The notes beneath the pieces were generated by a model, which ran no database searches, was not told the origin of the DNA, and saw only the letters and a list, made by a program, of their open reading frames with translations. From assembly GCF_900142375.1 (NCBI RefSeq), contig NZ_FRAR01000012.1, positions 80,007 to 144,006 of the forward strand: 64,000 bases of DNA. The letters are read 5' to 3'. Every line of letters starts with the position of its first letter. The first letter of the stretch is position 1. The translations under genes were made by a program, and so were the position numbers. The stretch is from Desulforamulus aeronauticus DSM 10349. Its GTDB lineage: Bacteria; Bacillota; Desulfotomaculia; Desulfotomaculales; Desulfotomaculaceae. Positions 35,541 to 44,746 of this stretch are shown in pieces.

Positions 35541-36707
35541 ATGAGCAAAAAACTAATTCTCCTACTGGCATTGTCACTGGTACTGGGGAATGCCTCAAGT
35601 GGCTATACTGCTGAAGCAGAGGTAACGACAACAACAGCAACAGTTGTTCCTATAATCACCTTAGAACAAGCTAGGGGATTGGCTATAGAAAATAGCAGGA
35701 CTTTACAAAAACATGAAAGTAATGTAAAGAAAACTAAATACCAACAACAGCAGGCAGAATATCAATTAAATGAAGCTATCGATCGGTATAACAGTATCGG
35801 TAGTAAGTTGGACGAAGATAATTATTCTAACAGTATTTTGGATCAACTGGACTCCCAGTCTGAAAAAATTGAGTCAGCCTCAGACAGCATTGATAATGCA
35901 GAAGATAGCTATAATGATGCTGTAAAGGAAGAAAACAACTACCAGAAGCAATTAGGATACCTTGTTGAAGAATTCTATACCACCATCTTAAATCAGGAAG
36001 CTGACCTGGCAAAATTAAATAAAGAGTATGAGTTGAAGGAATATTTTTTGAATGTGGAACGAAAAAAACTGGGCTTAGGTAGCAGCAGCCAATATAAAGT
36101 AGATGAGCTGGTTGCAGGTGTTAAACAGTTAAATAAAAACATTATTGAACAAACCAATAATATTAAAACCAAAAAGGGTCAATTAAACGATATGATGGGC
36201 AGAGGGTATGACGAGGAGTTGCAGTTAGCTTCCTTTGAAGTGCCAGTAACCCTGGAGATCCCAGAGTATGAAAGATTATTGTCCGATGTAACCTATTCCT
36301 ATACGCGCCTCTCCCAGCTAAAAAGAGATCTTAATAATTCCAAAGAGGATTATAAAGACGAAGATGATTATTATAAGTCATTAATTCTAAGTCAGGAAAT
36401 TAAAGCAAAAGAACTTGAACTAGTAGATGAAACTAATGGATTGTACGAAAAGGTTAATAATATGCTGACTGATGCAAAGTCAAAACAAGAGAATTATCAG
36501 CTTATTTTAACCAATTTTAGAAATGCCCAGAGATCCTATGAATGGGACAAAAAGCGTTATGAACTGGGACAAATTTCAAAACAAGCCTTTCTGGAAAGTG
36601 AATTAAGCTTTTTAAATATGCAAAATCAGAAGATTTCTGCGGCATACGCTCTGTATCTAGCCCAGGGTTCTTTAAAATTAGCGGCAGAAGGTATTGTTAT
36701 GAATTAA
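35541..36707 (+). CDS. TolC-like (outer membrane efflux protein family) coiled-coil protein
   Basis: A 388-residue exported protein with a signal peptide ending near SSGYTAEA, then long alpha-helical hairpins. ITLEQARGLAIENSRTLQKHE at the start and SFLNMQNQKISAAYALYLAQGSLKLA at the end are the two TolC-type repeats (N..l..a...Y..A). TolC normally spans an outer membrane, yet the genome looks Gram-positive. ATG at 35541 follows AAGGTG. It probably completes a tripartite-like MacAB assembly on the outer side of the cell membrane. Confidence 0.8.
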   Translation: MSKKLILLLALSLVLGNASSGYTAEAEVTTTTATVVPIITLEQARGLAIENSRTLQKHESNVKKTKYQQQQAEYQLNEAIDRYNSIGSKLDEDNYSNSILDQLDSQSEKIESASDSIDNAEDSYNDAVKEENNYQKQLGYLVEEFYTTILNQEADLAKLNKEYELKEYFLNVERKKLGLGSSSQYKVDELVAGVKQLNKNIIEQTNNIKTKKGQLNDMMGRGYDEELQLASFEVPVTLEIPEYERLLSDVTYSYTRLSQLKRDLNNSKEDYKDEDDYYKSLILSQEIKAKELELVDETNGLYEKVNNMLTDAKSKQENYQLILTNFRNAQRSYEWDKKRYELGQISKQAFLESELSFLNMQNQKISAAYALYLAQGSLKLAAEGIVMN

Positions 36708-36747
36708 GAAACAAACTAGATCATGAAATAACATAGAAAATTACAAG

Positions 36748-36780
36748 AAACCAGTGTCCGACAGTCGGCACTGGTTTTTT
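36748..36780 (+). terminator. Terminator of MacAB/TolC-like operon
   Basis: AAACCAGTG(T)CCGAC-AGTC-GGCACTGGTTT then TTT. The stem resembles the hairpin at 9527-9585. The following stretch 36781-36963 holds no gene. Confidence 0.85.
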
Positions 36781-36963
36781 AAAGAGACTAAGCAGCCGCT
36801 AGCCTCTAAAGACCTGGCGCACCCTTAGATCATAACCTAATAGCAAATCGTAGCAAATCCGGTCAGGCTTAGCTCTTTTGGCTATTGTTGAAAACCAACT
36901 TCAAATAGGTCAAAAGGTTAAGTTTGATCCTTTTTTAATAGTTAAATTAAATAGATAAACGTA

Positions 36964-36992
36964 TTGACCATAAAGCGGTAAAAACGTATAAT
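36964..36992 (+). promoter_or_regulatory. Promoter of padR-ftsW-like operon
   Basis: TTGACC (36964-36969), 17 bases, TATAAT (36987-36992), 57 bases before the padR start. It is a near-consensus sigma-A promoter. Confidence 0.8.
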
Positions 36993-37048
36993 CATACCTA
37001 GAATTACTATGCATTGCAAATCGATGTTATTAAGAGGTGAAAAGTTGC

Positions 37049-37390
37049 ATGAAAATCAATAAGGAATTGCTTAAAGGAAGTACCATCATTCTTATTTTAA
37101 AATTACTTGAACGTAAACCGATGTATGGCTATGAAATGATTAAAGAGATTGAAAATGCTTCTGGAGGTGTGTTTGCTTTTAAAGAAGGAACACTTTACCC
37201 AATTCTGCATTCTTTAGAGTCGGATGAAATGGTGGAAGCGTACTGGTCAGATTCTACAGGAAACCGCCAAAGAAAATACTATCGGATAACCGATAAAGGT
37301 CGTTTACAACTTGAAGAAAAATGTAAGGAGTGGGTTGTCTTTCGTTCAACGGTTGATAAAGTTCTTGAGGGGGCTATGATATGTCGATAG
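37049..37390 (+). CDS. PadR family transcriptional regulator
   Basis: A 113-residue winged-helix repressor. IILILKLLERKPMYGYEMIKEI, GTLYPILHSLE and RKYYRITDKG are the hallmark PadR segments. ATG at 37049 is 9 bases after AGAGGTG. It overlaps the following membrane protein gene by 10 bases. PadR genes are often paired with HAAS-domain membrane proteins, as here, and usually repress the pair. Confidence 0.92.
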   Translation: MKINKELLKGSTIILILKLLERKPMYGYEMIKEIENASGGVFAFKEGTLYPILHSLESDEMVEAYWSDSTGNRQRKYYRITDKGRLQLEEKCKEWVVFRSTVDKVLEGAMICR

Positions 37391-38727
37391 AACGGAATCA
37401 GCAGGTACAGGAATATTTGAATCATGTTTGTTCACATATTAAATGGGTTGAGGTGCATGAACAAGTTAAGCAAGAACTGCTTTCCCATATCGAGGATCGT
37501 GTAGCAGAGTATTCTGCGGAGGGTATTTCTGAGCAAGAAGCAATAGAACTGGCTATCAATAGGATGGGAGACTCAGTTGTTTTAGGCAAACAGTTGCATA
37601 AAGCCCATAAACCTCCTACCAATTGGAAGTTACTATCGATCGTAGCCATTTTAGCGGGGATGGGGTTATGCACGCTATATTCAGTAGAGATGCAGGGTTT
37701 ATTAACGAAGAAACTGTCGGTATCTATTTTTACAAACAGTGTCATTTACGTTTTTTTTGGCTTAGCAGTACTTTTAGGAATTACTTATTTTGACTATAGA
37801 AAGCTAAAAAATTTTGGTTGGCAGCTGTTTTCCGGCACAATGTTTATTTGGCTTATGCTGCTTATGTCGCCTATGCTAGGTTCGACAACTAACGTAAAAC
37901 CATATTTAAACTTGGGTTTTATAAACATTGACTATATTGGTGCTACTCCGTTTTTGTTAACCGTTGCCTTGGCCAGTATTTTTTTTAATAAAGATTGGTC
38001 CAAGCCCAATTGGTTTGTCAGTACTATTTTTCTGTTAATCGTACCCAATATCTTTTATTTCATGAGCCCTTCTTTCACTGGGGTAATTATCTATACAGCG
38101 GTATTTCTAATTCTACTGTCACTAGCTGGAGTTAGCAAAAAACAGCTTACGGCCATAGCCATTCTACCAATGGGTTTCTCTATATTTTCTTTGGTTCAAG
38201 AGCCTTATCTATTGGACAGATTGCTTACGTTTATGAATCCTTATCATAACCCGCTGGGGAGTGGGTATATCTATATCCAATCAATTGAAGCCATAAGATC
38301 TGCAGGGCTCTGGGGACAGGGATTTACCTTTTCGGGAAACCTGCCAGAATTCCACACAGACCTAATCTTTTCTTATATTGTATATACCTTTGGTTGGGTT
38401 GCCGGTGCGGTTGTGATCATTTTGGCCGTTGCCTTGACAGCCATCATGATAGATTTGGTTAAGCGGGTTAAAGATAAGTTTGGCAGATTGTTAGTTACTG
38501 GACTAACTAGTATTCTTGGATTACATTTTCTCTGGAATATTTTAATGGCCGTAGGACTTGCACCCATAAGTGGCATAAGTTTACCCTTCTTTAGCTACGG
38601 CGGCACCCAAACCGTTATTAACATGGCAATCATAGGCTTAGTCTTAAGTGTCTACAGACGAAAAAATGTACTAGTTAATCCAATCAAGATTCGTAAAACA
38701 AATGAGGAAGAACAGCTACTATTATGA
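37381..38727 (+). CDS. FtsW/RodA/SpoVE-family protein with N-terminal HAAS domain
   Basis: A 448-residue membrane protein. Residues 1-75 are a soluble helical domain with EQVKQELLSHIEDRVAEY and GISEQEAIELAINRMGDS, typical of the HAAS (DUF1700-like) signalling domain. Then about 10 membrane helices carry SEDS motifs: GQGFTFSGNLPEFHTDLIF and LPFFSYGGT. SEDS proteins are peptidoglycan glycosyltransferases. The fusion to a regulatory domain coupled with PadR suggests conditional cell-wall synthesis. The catalytic state is uncertain. Confidence 0.85.
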   Translation: MSIERNQQVQEYLNHVCSHIKWVEVHEQVKQELLSHIEDRVAEYSAEGISEQEAIELAINRMGDSVVLGKQLHKAHKPPTNWKLLSIVAILAGMGLCTLYSVEMQGLLTKKLSVSIFTNSVIYVFFGLAVLLGITYFDYRKLKNFGWQLFSGTMFIWLMLLMSPMLGSTTNVKPYLNLGFINIDYIGATPFLLTVALASIFFNKDWSKPNWFVSTIFLLIVPNIFYFMSPSFTGVIIYTAVFLILLSLAGVSKKQLTAIAILPMGFSIFSLVQEPYLLDRLLTFMNPYHNPLGSGYIYIQSIEAIRSAGLWGQGFTFSGNLPEFHTDLIFSYIVYTFGWVAGAVVIILAVALTAIMIDLVKRVKDKFGRLLVTGLTSILGLHFLWNILMAVGLAPISGISLPFFSYGGTQTVINMAIIGLVLSVYRRKNVLVNPIKIRKTNEEEQLLL

Positions 38728-38832
38728 CAAAGGTAATTTCATAATTTCCCACAGTTCTTTGATAATTGTTCCGTAATCTGGACTTATAGTATAAACGTAG
38801 TTACAGTGAAAATAATTTAAGGAGGAATAAAA

Positions 38833-39807
38833 GTGAAGAACTGGAAAACCAAAGCCGTTTCAACAATCTTAGCCCTGGCAGTACTGGTACCGACAACCGC
38901 TTTTGCTGCTGACGTGGTGAATGGTCAAGAGGTTAAAGGAACAAAAGGTTTTGCCCATCACCAACTTTTTAATCAAGAAAAACAACAGGAATTTAATGAT
39001 AAGCTTTTGGAAATGGTTACTAAATACACACCAGACAGTTTAGAAGAATGGCAAAGTGCCCTGGCGACACAGGATCAGTTAAGGCAAGAGATGAAGGACA
39101 AGATGCCGCAAAGGCCCCAATTATCTGAAGAGGTGAAAGAAAAAGTAAAAGCAATTCAGGAGGACGTTAAAAACGGCAACCTGACCCGCGAACAAGCTCA
39201 GGAACAATTAAAGAGCCTTGGTATTGAAGGATTGAAAGGTAACTTCAAAGACCATCCCCAAATGTCCGATGAAGCAAAGGAAAAGGTGAAAGCCCTTCGT
39301 GAAGACCTTAAAAATGGTACCCTAACCCAGGAGCAAGCTCAGGAACAATTAAGGAGCCTTGGCATTGAAGGATTGAAAGGTAACTTCAAAGACCGTCCCC
39401 AAATGTCCGATGAAGCAAAAGAAAAGATGCAGGCTATTCGTGAAGACCTTAAAAATGGCACCCTAACCCAGGAGCAAGCCCAGGAACAACTTAAGGCCCT
39501 TGGTATTCAGAGACCTGTAGATAAAGATCGTCCCGAATTATCTGATGAAGTAAAACAAAAGCTCCAAACGATTCAGGAGGAAGTAAAAAACGGTAAATTG
39601 ACCAAAGAACAGGCTCAAGAAGAAATGAAAAATCTTGGCCTGAAGTTCAGAGGCGATGCTACTAAAAATCACCCGATGGCCCAGTTCCAAGAAGCAGTAA
39701 AAGCTAATGACGAAGCTAAAATGAAAGAATTATTGCCCCAGATGTTAGAACAAGTGAAGGAAAAAAACCAAGAGTTATCTAATAAATTAGCAGAGTCTAA
39801 TTCCTAA
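38833..39807 (+). CDS. Secreted protein with four tandem helical repeats
   Basis: A 324-residue protein with a signal peptide (ILALAVLVPTTAFAADVV). The centre consists of four repeats of about 45 residues of the form PQxSDEAKEKVKAxREDLKNGTLTQEQAQEQL-x-LGI; the C-terminal end is charged and helical. Each repeat contains an LTxEQAQEQL helix like those in Firmicute spore/wall-associated proteins. It has no sortase motif. GTG start after AAGGAGG. A two-component system follows; together they may form an envelope-stress or metal-sensing unit. I do not recognise a specific family. Confidence 0.75.
   Translation: MKNWKTKAVSTILALAVLVPTTAFAADVVNGQEVKGTKGFAHHQLFNQEKQQEFNDKLLEMVTKYTPDSLEEWQSALATQDQLRQEMKDKMPQRPQLSEEVKEKVKAIQEDVKNGNLTREQAQEQLKSLGIEGLKGNFKDHPQMSDEAKEKVKALREDLKNGTLTQEQAQEQLRSLGIEGLKGNFKDRPQMSDEAKEKMQAIREDLKNGTLTQEQAQEQLKALGIQRPVDKDRPELSDEVKQKLQTIQEEVKNGKLTKEQAQEEMKNLGLKFRGDATKNHPMAQFQEAVKANDEAKMKELLPQMLEQVKEKNQELSNKLAESNS
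39112..39650 (+). repeat. Four tandem coding repeats
   Basis: Repeat units start near 39112, 39254, 39391 and 39529. Units 2 and 3 are almost identical in DNA (for example both read CCCCAAATGTCCGATGAAGC), so recent duplication or exchange is likely. Confidence 0.8.
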
Positions 39808-39813
39808 CATAAA

Positions 39814-39842
39814 CCAGACTCCCTCCCACAAAGGGGGTCTGG
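39814..39842 (+). terminator. Terminator after repeat-protein gene
   Basis: CCAGACTCCC and GGGGGTCTGG pair around a short loop and are followed by ATTTTC, seven bases after the stop. Confidence 0.75.
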
Positions 39843-40012
39843 ATTTTCAGCATCTTGGAAAGTATCAACTTGTCAATGTGCAATAAGGGAAAACTAAGGC
39901 TGACACCAAAGACTCTTGGGTACTTTAGGGTATAGCGTCAGCTAAGCTTTTCTAACTTCAGAAAGTAACGTATCGGTTTTCAAGTCATAACATCTGGTAA
40001 GGGGGGATAAGC

Positions 40013-40684
40013 TTGTTTCGTATTTTTTTGGTTGAAGATGAGCTTAACCTTAATCAAATTTTAACGTCCTATTTGCAAAAGGAAGAGTGGGATGTAAAAT
40101 CCTTTTGCGACGGCAAAGCTGCCCTGCAGGCTATTGATGAACGACCCCATCTCTGGATTTTAGATATTATGCTCCCGGATATAGATGGCTATCAATTGCT
40201 ACGGCGCATTAAAGAGGTATCCCCGGAGGTACCGATAATCTTTATATCTGCCCGAGATGCTGATATCGACCGAATTATGGGATTGGAAATGGGAAGTGAT
40301 GATTATTTGGCTAAACCGTTTCTCCCTAGAGAGCTAGTCATTCGTGCCCAGAGAGTGCTGGAAAGGGTCTACGACAAGCCGTCAGGTGTTGAAAACACCT
40401 TGCTGGATCTATTACCCTATATCTTGGATGAAGGAAAGAGAGAAATTCGAAAAGAGCTGGCTGTTATTGAATTAACCTCAAAGGAATACGATCTAGCCTT
40501 TATCTTTGCCAAACATAAGGGGCAAGCCCTTTCCAGAGATCAGATTATTACTTGGGTTTGGGGAGATGACTATGTCGGTACAGACCGCTCTGTAGATGAC
40601 TTGGTCAGACGGTTACGAAAAAAGTTGCCGGAGTTACGCATTGAAACTATTTATGGTTATGGCTACAGGATGTTAACGAAATGA
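40013..40684 (+). CDS. Two-component response regulator, OmpR family
   Basis: A 223-residue protein. The receiver domain has acidic pair VEDE, phospho-acceptor Asp51 in LDIMLPD and Lys in YLAKPFLPRE. The C-terminal winged helix shows ELTSKEYDLAFIFAKHKGQALSRDQI and GTDRSVDDLVRRLRKKL, typical of OmpR/PhoB regulators. TTG start after GGGGGGAT. It overlaps the kinase by 4 bases (ATGA). Confidence 0.94.
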   Translation: MFRIFLVEDELNLNQILTSYLQKEEWDVKSFCDGKAALQAIDERPHLWILDIMLPDIDGYQLLRRIKEVSPEVPIIFISARDADIDRIMGLEMGSDDYLAKPFLPRELVIRAQRVLERVYDKPSGVENTLLDLLPYILDEGKREIRKELAVIELTSKEYDLAFIFAKHKGQALSRDQIITWVWGDDYVGTDRSVDDLVRRLRKKLPELRIETIYGYGYRMLTK

Positions 40685-41991
40685 AAAATTTATCACTGAC
40701 CGTAAAAATATGGCTGGGTATTTCTGCCGTTAGCTTGTTATTATATTTGGGCGTCATCGTAATTACGCCCCCTTTGGTGCGCAGTTTCTTTACTGACAAC
40801 ATGATGGAACCACCCCGTGAAAGACCTCTTAATCAGTTTGAAGAGCCTCTAAATTACCGGGGTTTTCATATACGCAGTTTTATTATGCTGGAAGACGGCA
40901 CCACCTTGCCCGCAGAGGCTCAGAAAGCTTTTCAGCCCTCTTTTTTGGAGGAAATAAAGAAAAACGCTGAGTACCAACAAAGGGTTAAAAAACTATACGA
41001 AAGCAAGAATGGGCCAATTCCGATTCGTTATGTTATTTCCAGGGACGTAGCTTATGAACGTCCTCTGTACCAAATTATGTTTCTCAAAAAGCCAGAGGAA
41101 GATCGATTTGTCAAGGAATTATTGTTTAATTTTATGCTTTACGTTGGGCTTGCTCTGGTGGCTACGTGGTTTGTTTCTTTGCTGATTGTGCGCTACCTCA
41201 CTCGGCCTCTTACCGTTATGGAGCAGCACGTAAAGCGCATTGCCAATCGCGATTGGCATGAACCTTTGGATATCCAAAGAAATGATGAAATTGGGCAGTT
41301 AGCCAAATCCATTGATAGTATGCGCCAACAACTGATAAAGCAGGATGAAACCCAGCAATTGATGTTACAAAATATCTCCCATGAATTAAAAACACCGGTC
41401 ATGGTGATTCGCAGTTATGCCCAGGCTATGCAGGATGGGGTCTATCCCAAGGGAGACCTGAATGGGAGTATCGAGGTAATCGACGAAGAGGGAGAACGTC
41501 TGGAAAAGCTGATTAAACAATTGCTTTACTTAACACGCTTAGATTATCTGGCCACTAGAAATGCAACCCTTGTGGATGTTCAACTCGAACCGTTAATTGA
41601 GAAAATTGTCCAGCGACTAAGGTTGCAGCGGCCGGAAATAGCCTGTCAATTAGACTTGCAGCCGGTAATCGTTAAGGGTGATGAAGATACATTACGGGTG
41701 ATGATTGAAAATCTCTTAGAAAATCACCTTCGCTATGCAGTATCCACCTTAACCATAACCCTAAGTGCAAACAGTGGCAAAACGGAAGCTCTGCTGTATT
41801 TATGGAATGATGGTTCCCAGGTAGAACCTACCCTGGTAAATGAAATTTTCAAGCCCTTCCAGAAAGGACGAGAAGGTAAGTTTGGTTTGGGACTTGCCAT
41901 TGTACAGCGAATTTTAAAGATATATGAAGGTCAAATTACTTTGACCAATGAACGAAATGGCGTAGCTACCACTGTTAGGATACCGTTGTAA
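40681..41991 (+). CDS. Sensor histidine kinase
   Basis: A 436-residue membrane kinase. Helix 1 (about 8-28), an extracytoplasmic domain of about 120 residues, helix 2 (about 147-172), HAMP (RPLTVMEQHVKRIANRDW), H-box NISHELKTPVMV, N-box MIENLLENHLRYA and G-box GKFGLGLAIVQRI. All catalytic motifs are intact. It presumably senses an envelope signal and phosphorylates the regulator at 40013. Confidence 0.94.
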   Translation: MKNLSLTVKIWLGISAVSLLLYLGVIVITPPLVRSFFTDNMMEPPRERPLNQFEEPLNYRGFHIRSFIMLEDGTTLPAEAQKAFQPSFLEEIKKNAEYQQRVKKLYESKNGPIPIRYVISRDVAYERPLYQIMFLKKPEEDRFVKELLFNFMLYVGLALVATWFVSLLIVRYLTRPLTVMEQHVKRIANRDWHEPLDIQRNDEIGQLAKSIDSMRQQLIKQDETQQLMLQNISHELKTPVMVIRSYAQAMQDGVYPKGDLNGSIEVIDEEGERLEKLIKQLLYLTRLDYLATRNATLVDVQLEPLIEKIVQRLRLQRPEIACQLDLQPVIVKGDEDTLRVMIENLLENHLRYAVSTLTITLSANSGKTEALLYLWNDGSQVEPTLVNEIFKPFQKGREGKFGLGLAIVQRILKIYEGQITLTNERNGVATTVRIPL

Positions 41992-42013
41992 TAAACATAG
42001 AGTTGTAGAGACT

Positions 42014-42050
42014 TAGGGGGCACCCAATGCTTTGGGCTGCCCCTCTTTTA
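42014..42050 (+). terminator. Terminator of two-component operon
   Basis: AGGGGGCACCCAA and TTTGGGCTGCCCCTC form a stem with one mismatch, followed by TTTTA. Confidence 0.8.
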
Positions 42051-42166
42051 TCGATGCCAAGTGCGGTTGTTGTTATAAAGGGGAATACACTGCAATTATT
42101 TTATTTTAGAAGTAGAATTGGTATAATATAGATAAAAGTACTCTGGAAAGTAAGGAGATGAGTATC

Positions 42167-42754
42167 ATGGGCAATAGCGCTATTAAGAACGATAGGATAT
42201 ATACGTACGCTGACTATCTGAGTTGGCCGGAAACTGAACGTTTACAAATTATCGACGGAGTGGCGTATGCTCTGGCTCCACCTTCTACTGAACACCAGGC
42301 AATAGTAGGTAGCATATTTGTTGAGTTTGCTAACTACCTCAAAGGTAAGGCGTGTAAAGTTTTTGTAGCCCCTTTTGGGGTGACCTTTGCAAAAGATGTA
42401 AAAAACGAAAAGAATATTCATGCTGTGGAACCTGATATCACAATCATTTGTGATAAATCCAAGATTACGGAAAGGGGCTGTAAAGGCAGCCCGGATCTGA
42501 TTGTAGAAGTTATTTCACCCTCTACGGCTAGTGTAGATGTTATTAAGAAACGCCAACTTTATGAGCACAATGGGGTTCTTGAATATTGGATAGTTGACCC
42601 CACGAATCAAATTCTTTCCAGATTTTATCTAAATGAAAACTTAACCGAATACAGACAAGTAGAGTACTTCACTAAGACTGACACAATAACTCCGGTCATT
42701 TTCCCCGACTTACAAATAAACCTAGTAGATATATTTTCAAATACAGAGGATTGA
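42167..42754 (+). CDS. Uma2-family PD-(D/E)XK endonuclease-like protein
   Basis: A 195-residue Uma2/DUF820 protein. YTYADYLSWPETERLQIIDGVAYALAPPSTEHQ at the start, VEPDITIICDKSK and PDLIVEVISPSTASVDVIKKRQLYE form the restriction-like nuclease core, with Asp, Glu and Lys in the usual order. ATG at 42167 is 10 bases after AAGGAG; the ATG at 42158 is too close to it. Uma2 proteins are common in cyanobacteria and Peptococcaceae; some are tied to transposons and their function is unsettled. It is a single gene between terminators. Confidence 0.85.
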   Translation: MGNSAIKNDRIYTYADYLSWPETERLQIIDGVAYALAPPSTEHQAIVGSIFVEFANYLKGKACKVFVAPFGVTFAKDVKNEKNIHAVEPDITIICDKSKITERGCKGSPDLIVEVISPSTASVDVIKKRQLYEHNGVLEYWIVDPTNQILSRFYLNENLTEYRQVEYFTKTDTITPVIFPDLQINLVDIFSNTED

Positions 42755-42820
42755 CAGACCAACAGACAACAGTGGAAATCATTAAGCAATGGCGAAAGAT
42801 TTCTCGACAAAAGAAAAAAC

Positions 42821-42872
42821 AATAGTAAAAAGTATGCCCTTTGTGGTAAAGGAAAGCATACTTTTTACTATT
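42821..42872. terminator. Bidirectional-type terminator hairpin
   Basis: AATAGTAAAAAGTATGC and its exact complement, a 17-bp stem with an 18-base loop. Confidence 0.75.
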
Positions 42873-42912
42873 TAACGTATGCAAATTGCATCAATCAGGG
42901 AGGTATCCACCA

Positions 42913-43773
42913 TTGGCTATTAAGATCGTCACAGACAGCACTTCCTATATGCCAGACCATTTACGAGATGAATATGAACTATCCGTTGTCTCCCTAGGAG
43001 TTACCATCGATTCAGAAACCTTCCGGGAAGAAGATATAGAAAATAGCAGTTTTTATGATAGGATGGCGAAGGCTAAGTCCATTCCTACCTCTTCCCAACC
43101 AACCCCTCAGGAATTTTACAACGTTTTTGAAAATCATATCAAGGATAACCATGCTGTTGTGGGTATTTTTCTATCCTCGGCTATGAGTGGTACCTATTCC
43201 ACCGCCTGTATGGTCAAAAATATGCTGTTAGAAAAATATCCTTCTGCCAGGATAGAAATAGTGGATTCCCGATCAAATTGTTTGGAACTTGGTTTTGCCG
43301 TATTGGCAGCGGCCAGGGCCGCTAAGGCAGACAAATCGATGGAGGAAGTGCTGGCCCAAGCTCAATTTGTCATGAACCGCAGCCGGTTCCTATTTGTACC
43401 GGACACCCTGCAATATTTACAAAAGGGTGGCCGTATTGGGGGAGCAGCGGCACTTTTAGGTTCTCTGCTGCAAATACGCCCGATATTGACTGTCATTGAC
43501 GGGAAGACGGCCTTACTTAGTAAAGTGAGGAAGAAAGAAAGGGCTGTGCAAGAAATCAGCAAAATTTTTCTTTCAGACATAGAGCAGAGGGGGCTGGGAG
43601 AGGCCGCTATTCATCACATTAATTTCCCTCGGGAAGCCCAAAATCTCGCTCAGCAGTTGGCAGAAAAGACTGGCACAGTCTTACCAGTATATCCTATCGG
43701 TCCTGTTATTGGTTTACACGTAGGTCCAGGGACATTGGGAATTGTTTATTATACCCGTGAGAAAAGGGACTAG
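42913..43773 (+). CDS. DegV family fatty-acid-binding protein
   Basis: A 286-residue DegV protein. IKIVTDSTSYMP at the N terminus, the lipid-headgroup motif IPTSSQPTPQEF, GIFLSSAMSGTYSTA and LQYLQKGGRIGGAAALLGSLLQIRPIL are family hallmarks. It presents fatty acids to the FakA kinase in Gram-positives. TTG at 42913 is 9 bases after GGGAGGT, which lies inside the longer frame. No fakA is nearby. Confidence 0.93.
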   Translation: MAIKIVTDSTSYMPDHLRDEYELSVVSLGVTIDSETFREEDIENSSFYDRMAKAKSIPTSSQPTPQEFYNVFENHIKDNHAVVGIFLSSAMSGTYSTACMVKNMLLEKYPSARIEIVDSRSNCLELGFAVLAAARAAKADKSMEEVLAQAQFVMNRSRFLFVPDTLQYLQKGGRIGGAAALLGSLLQIRPILTVIDGKTALLSKVRKKERAVQEISKIFLSDIEQRGLGEAAIHHINFPREAQNLAQQLAEKTGTVLPVYPIGPVIGLHVGPGTLGIVYYTREKRD

Positions 43774-43796
43774 CCTAAAATAACGGCCTAGTCCCT
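43765..43796. terminator. Terminator between DegV and Fe-S protein genes
   Basis: AGGGACTAG...CTAGTCCCT, 9-bp stem beginning within the degV stop region. The two genes converge here. Confidence 0.75.
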
Positions 43797-43835
43797 CTTA
43801 CGTACCACTTGCCTGTGGCTAATGGTGTAGAAAAC

Positions 43836-44531
43836 CTATTTCACGCTTCCCTCTACAGAAATAACCACTTCTCGCACGGGAACCTCTTTACCAGCCATTT
43901 CCAAGGCTTTTTTCAGAAGTACGGAAATACCACCACAGCAGGGTACTTCCATACGGCCTACCACAATGGTTTTAAGGTCGTTATGGGAAATAATTTGCGC
44001 TAATTTTTCCACATACCCTTGGGTATTATCCAGCTTCGGACAAGCAATGGCAATGGCCCGGTTTTTCACCAGCTTTTCCTGAAAATCCCCATAGGCGGCC
44101 ATTACACAATCAGCACAGAGGAGTAAATTTGCATCCTTAAAGTAAGGTGCCGCGGGATTTACCAGATGAAGTTGGATGGGCCACTGACGCAGCCGGGATG
44201 GTTGACTACCGTGGGCTACGGGAGCTTCTTCAACCCGCTCAATTACTCGGGTATGTGAAGAAGGGCAACCACAGGCTGATGTAGTTTCTGCCGGAGCTTT
44301 TAGTTTAATGTTAGCTCTTGTTGTGTCAAAGGACTCAGTTTCTTTTTCCACCAATTGAATGGCATCCATGGGACATTGGGGTAAGCACATGCCCAGGCCG
44401 TCGCAGTAGGACTCAGAAACCAGTGTTGCCTTACCATCTACTAATTGTAGTGCTCCCTGCATACAGGCACTGGTGCAAAGGCCGCAACCAATACATTTAT
44501 CATGATCTATTTGAATAACTTTACGTTTCAT
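43836..44531 (-). CDS. 4Fe-4S dicluster ferredoxin-domain protein
   Basis: A 231-residue iron-sulfur protein. Residues 8-60 hold two ferredoxin motifs (CIGCGLCTSAC and CDGLGMCLPQCP). The C-terminal half has further Cys in CGCPSS, LLCADCVMAAYGDF, IACPKLD and VPCCGG. This resembles a conserved anaerobe family of ferredoxin plus Cys-rich domain, often found with hydrogenase or hybrid-cluster functions. The redox partner is unknown. Confidence 0.85.
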   Translation of the reverse strand: MKRKVIQIDHDKCIGCGLCTSACMQGALQLVDGKATLVSESYCDGLGMCLPQCPMDAIQLVEKETESFDTTRANIKLKAPAETTSACGCPSSHTRVIERVEEAPVAHGSQPSRLRQWPIQLHLVNPAAPYFKDANLLLCADCVMAAYGDFQEKLVKNRAIAIACPKLDNTQGYVEKLAQIISHNDLKTIVVGRMEVPCCGGISVLLKKALEMAGKEVPVREVVISVEGSVK

Positions 44532-44746
44532 TTAATAGCCTCCTTAAGAATACTTCTTTTATTTGATTCTTATTATAGAAAAAAAATCAGTAGAAAAGTG
44601 TTAGCTAGATCACTTTTGTAGCGTGAATTTTGTCTCACGGAGACATTTTTTTGATTGTTGTGCTTGGAGAATCGTTTCAGGTTATAATAATATCTCAGAT
44701 AATTAAATTTTAATTCCATAAATGAAAAATAAAAAAGGAGTTTGTT

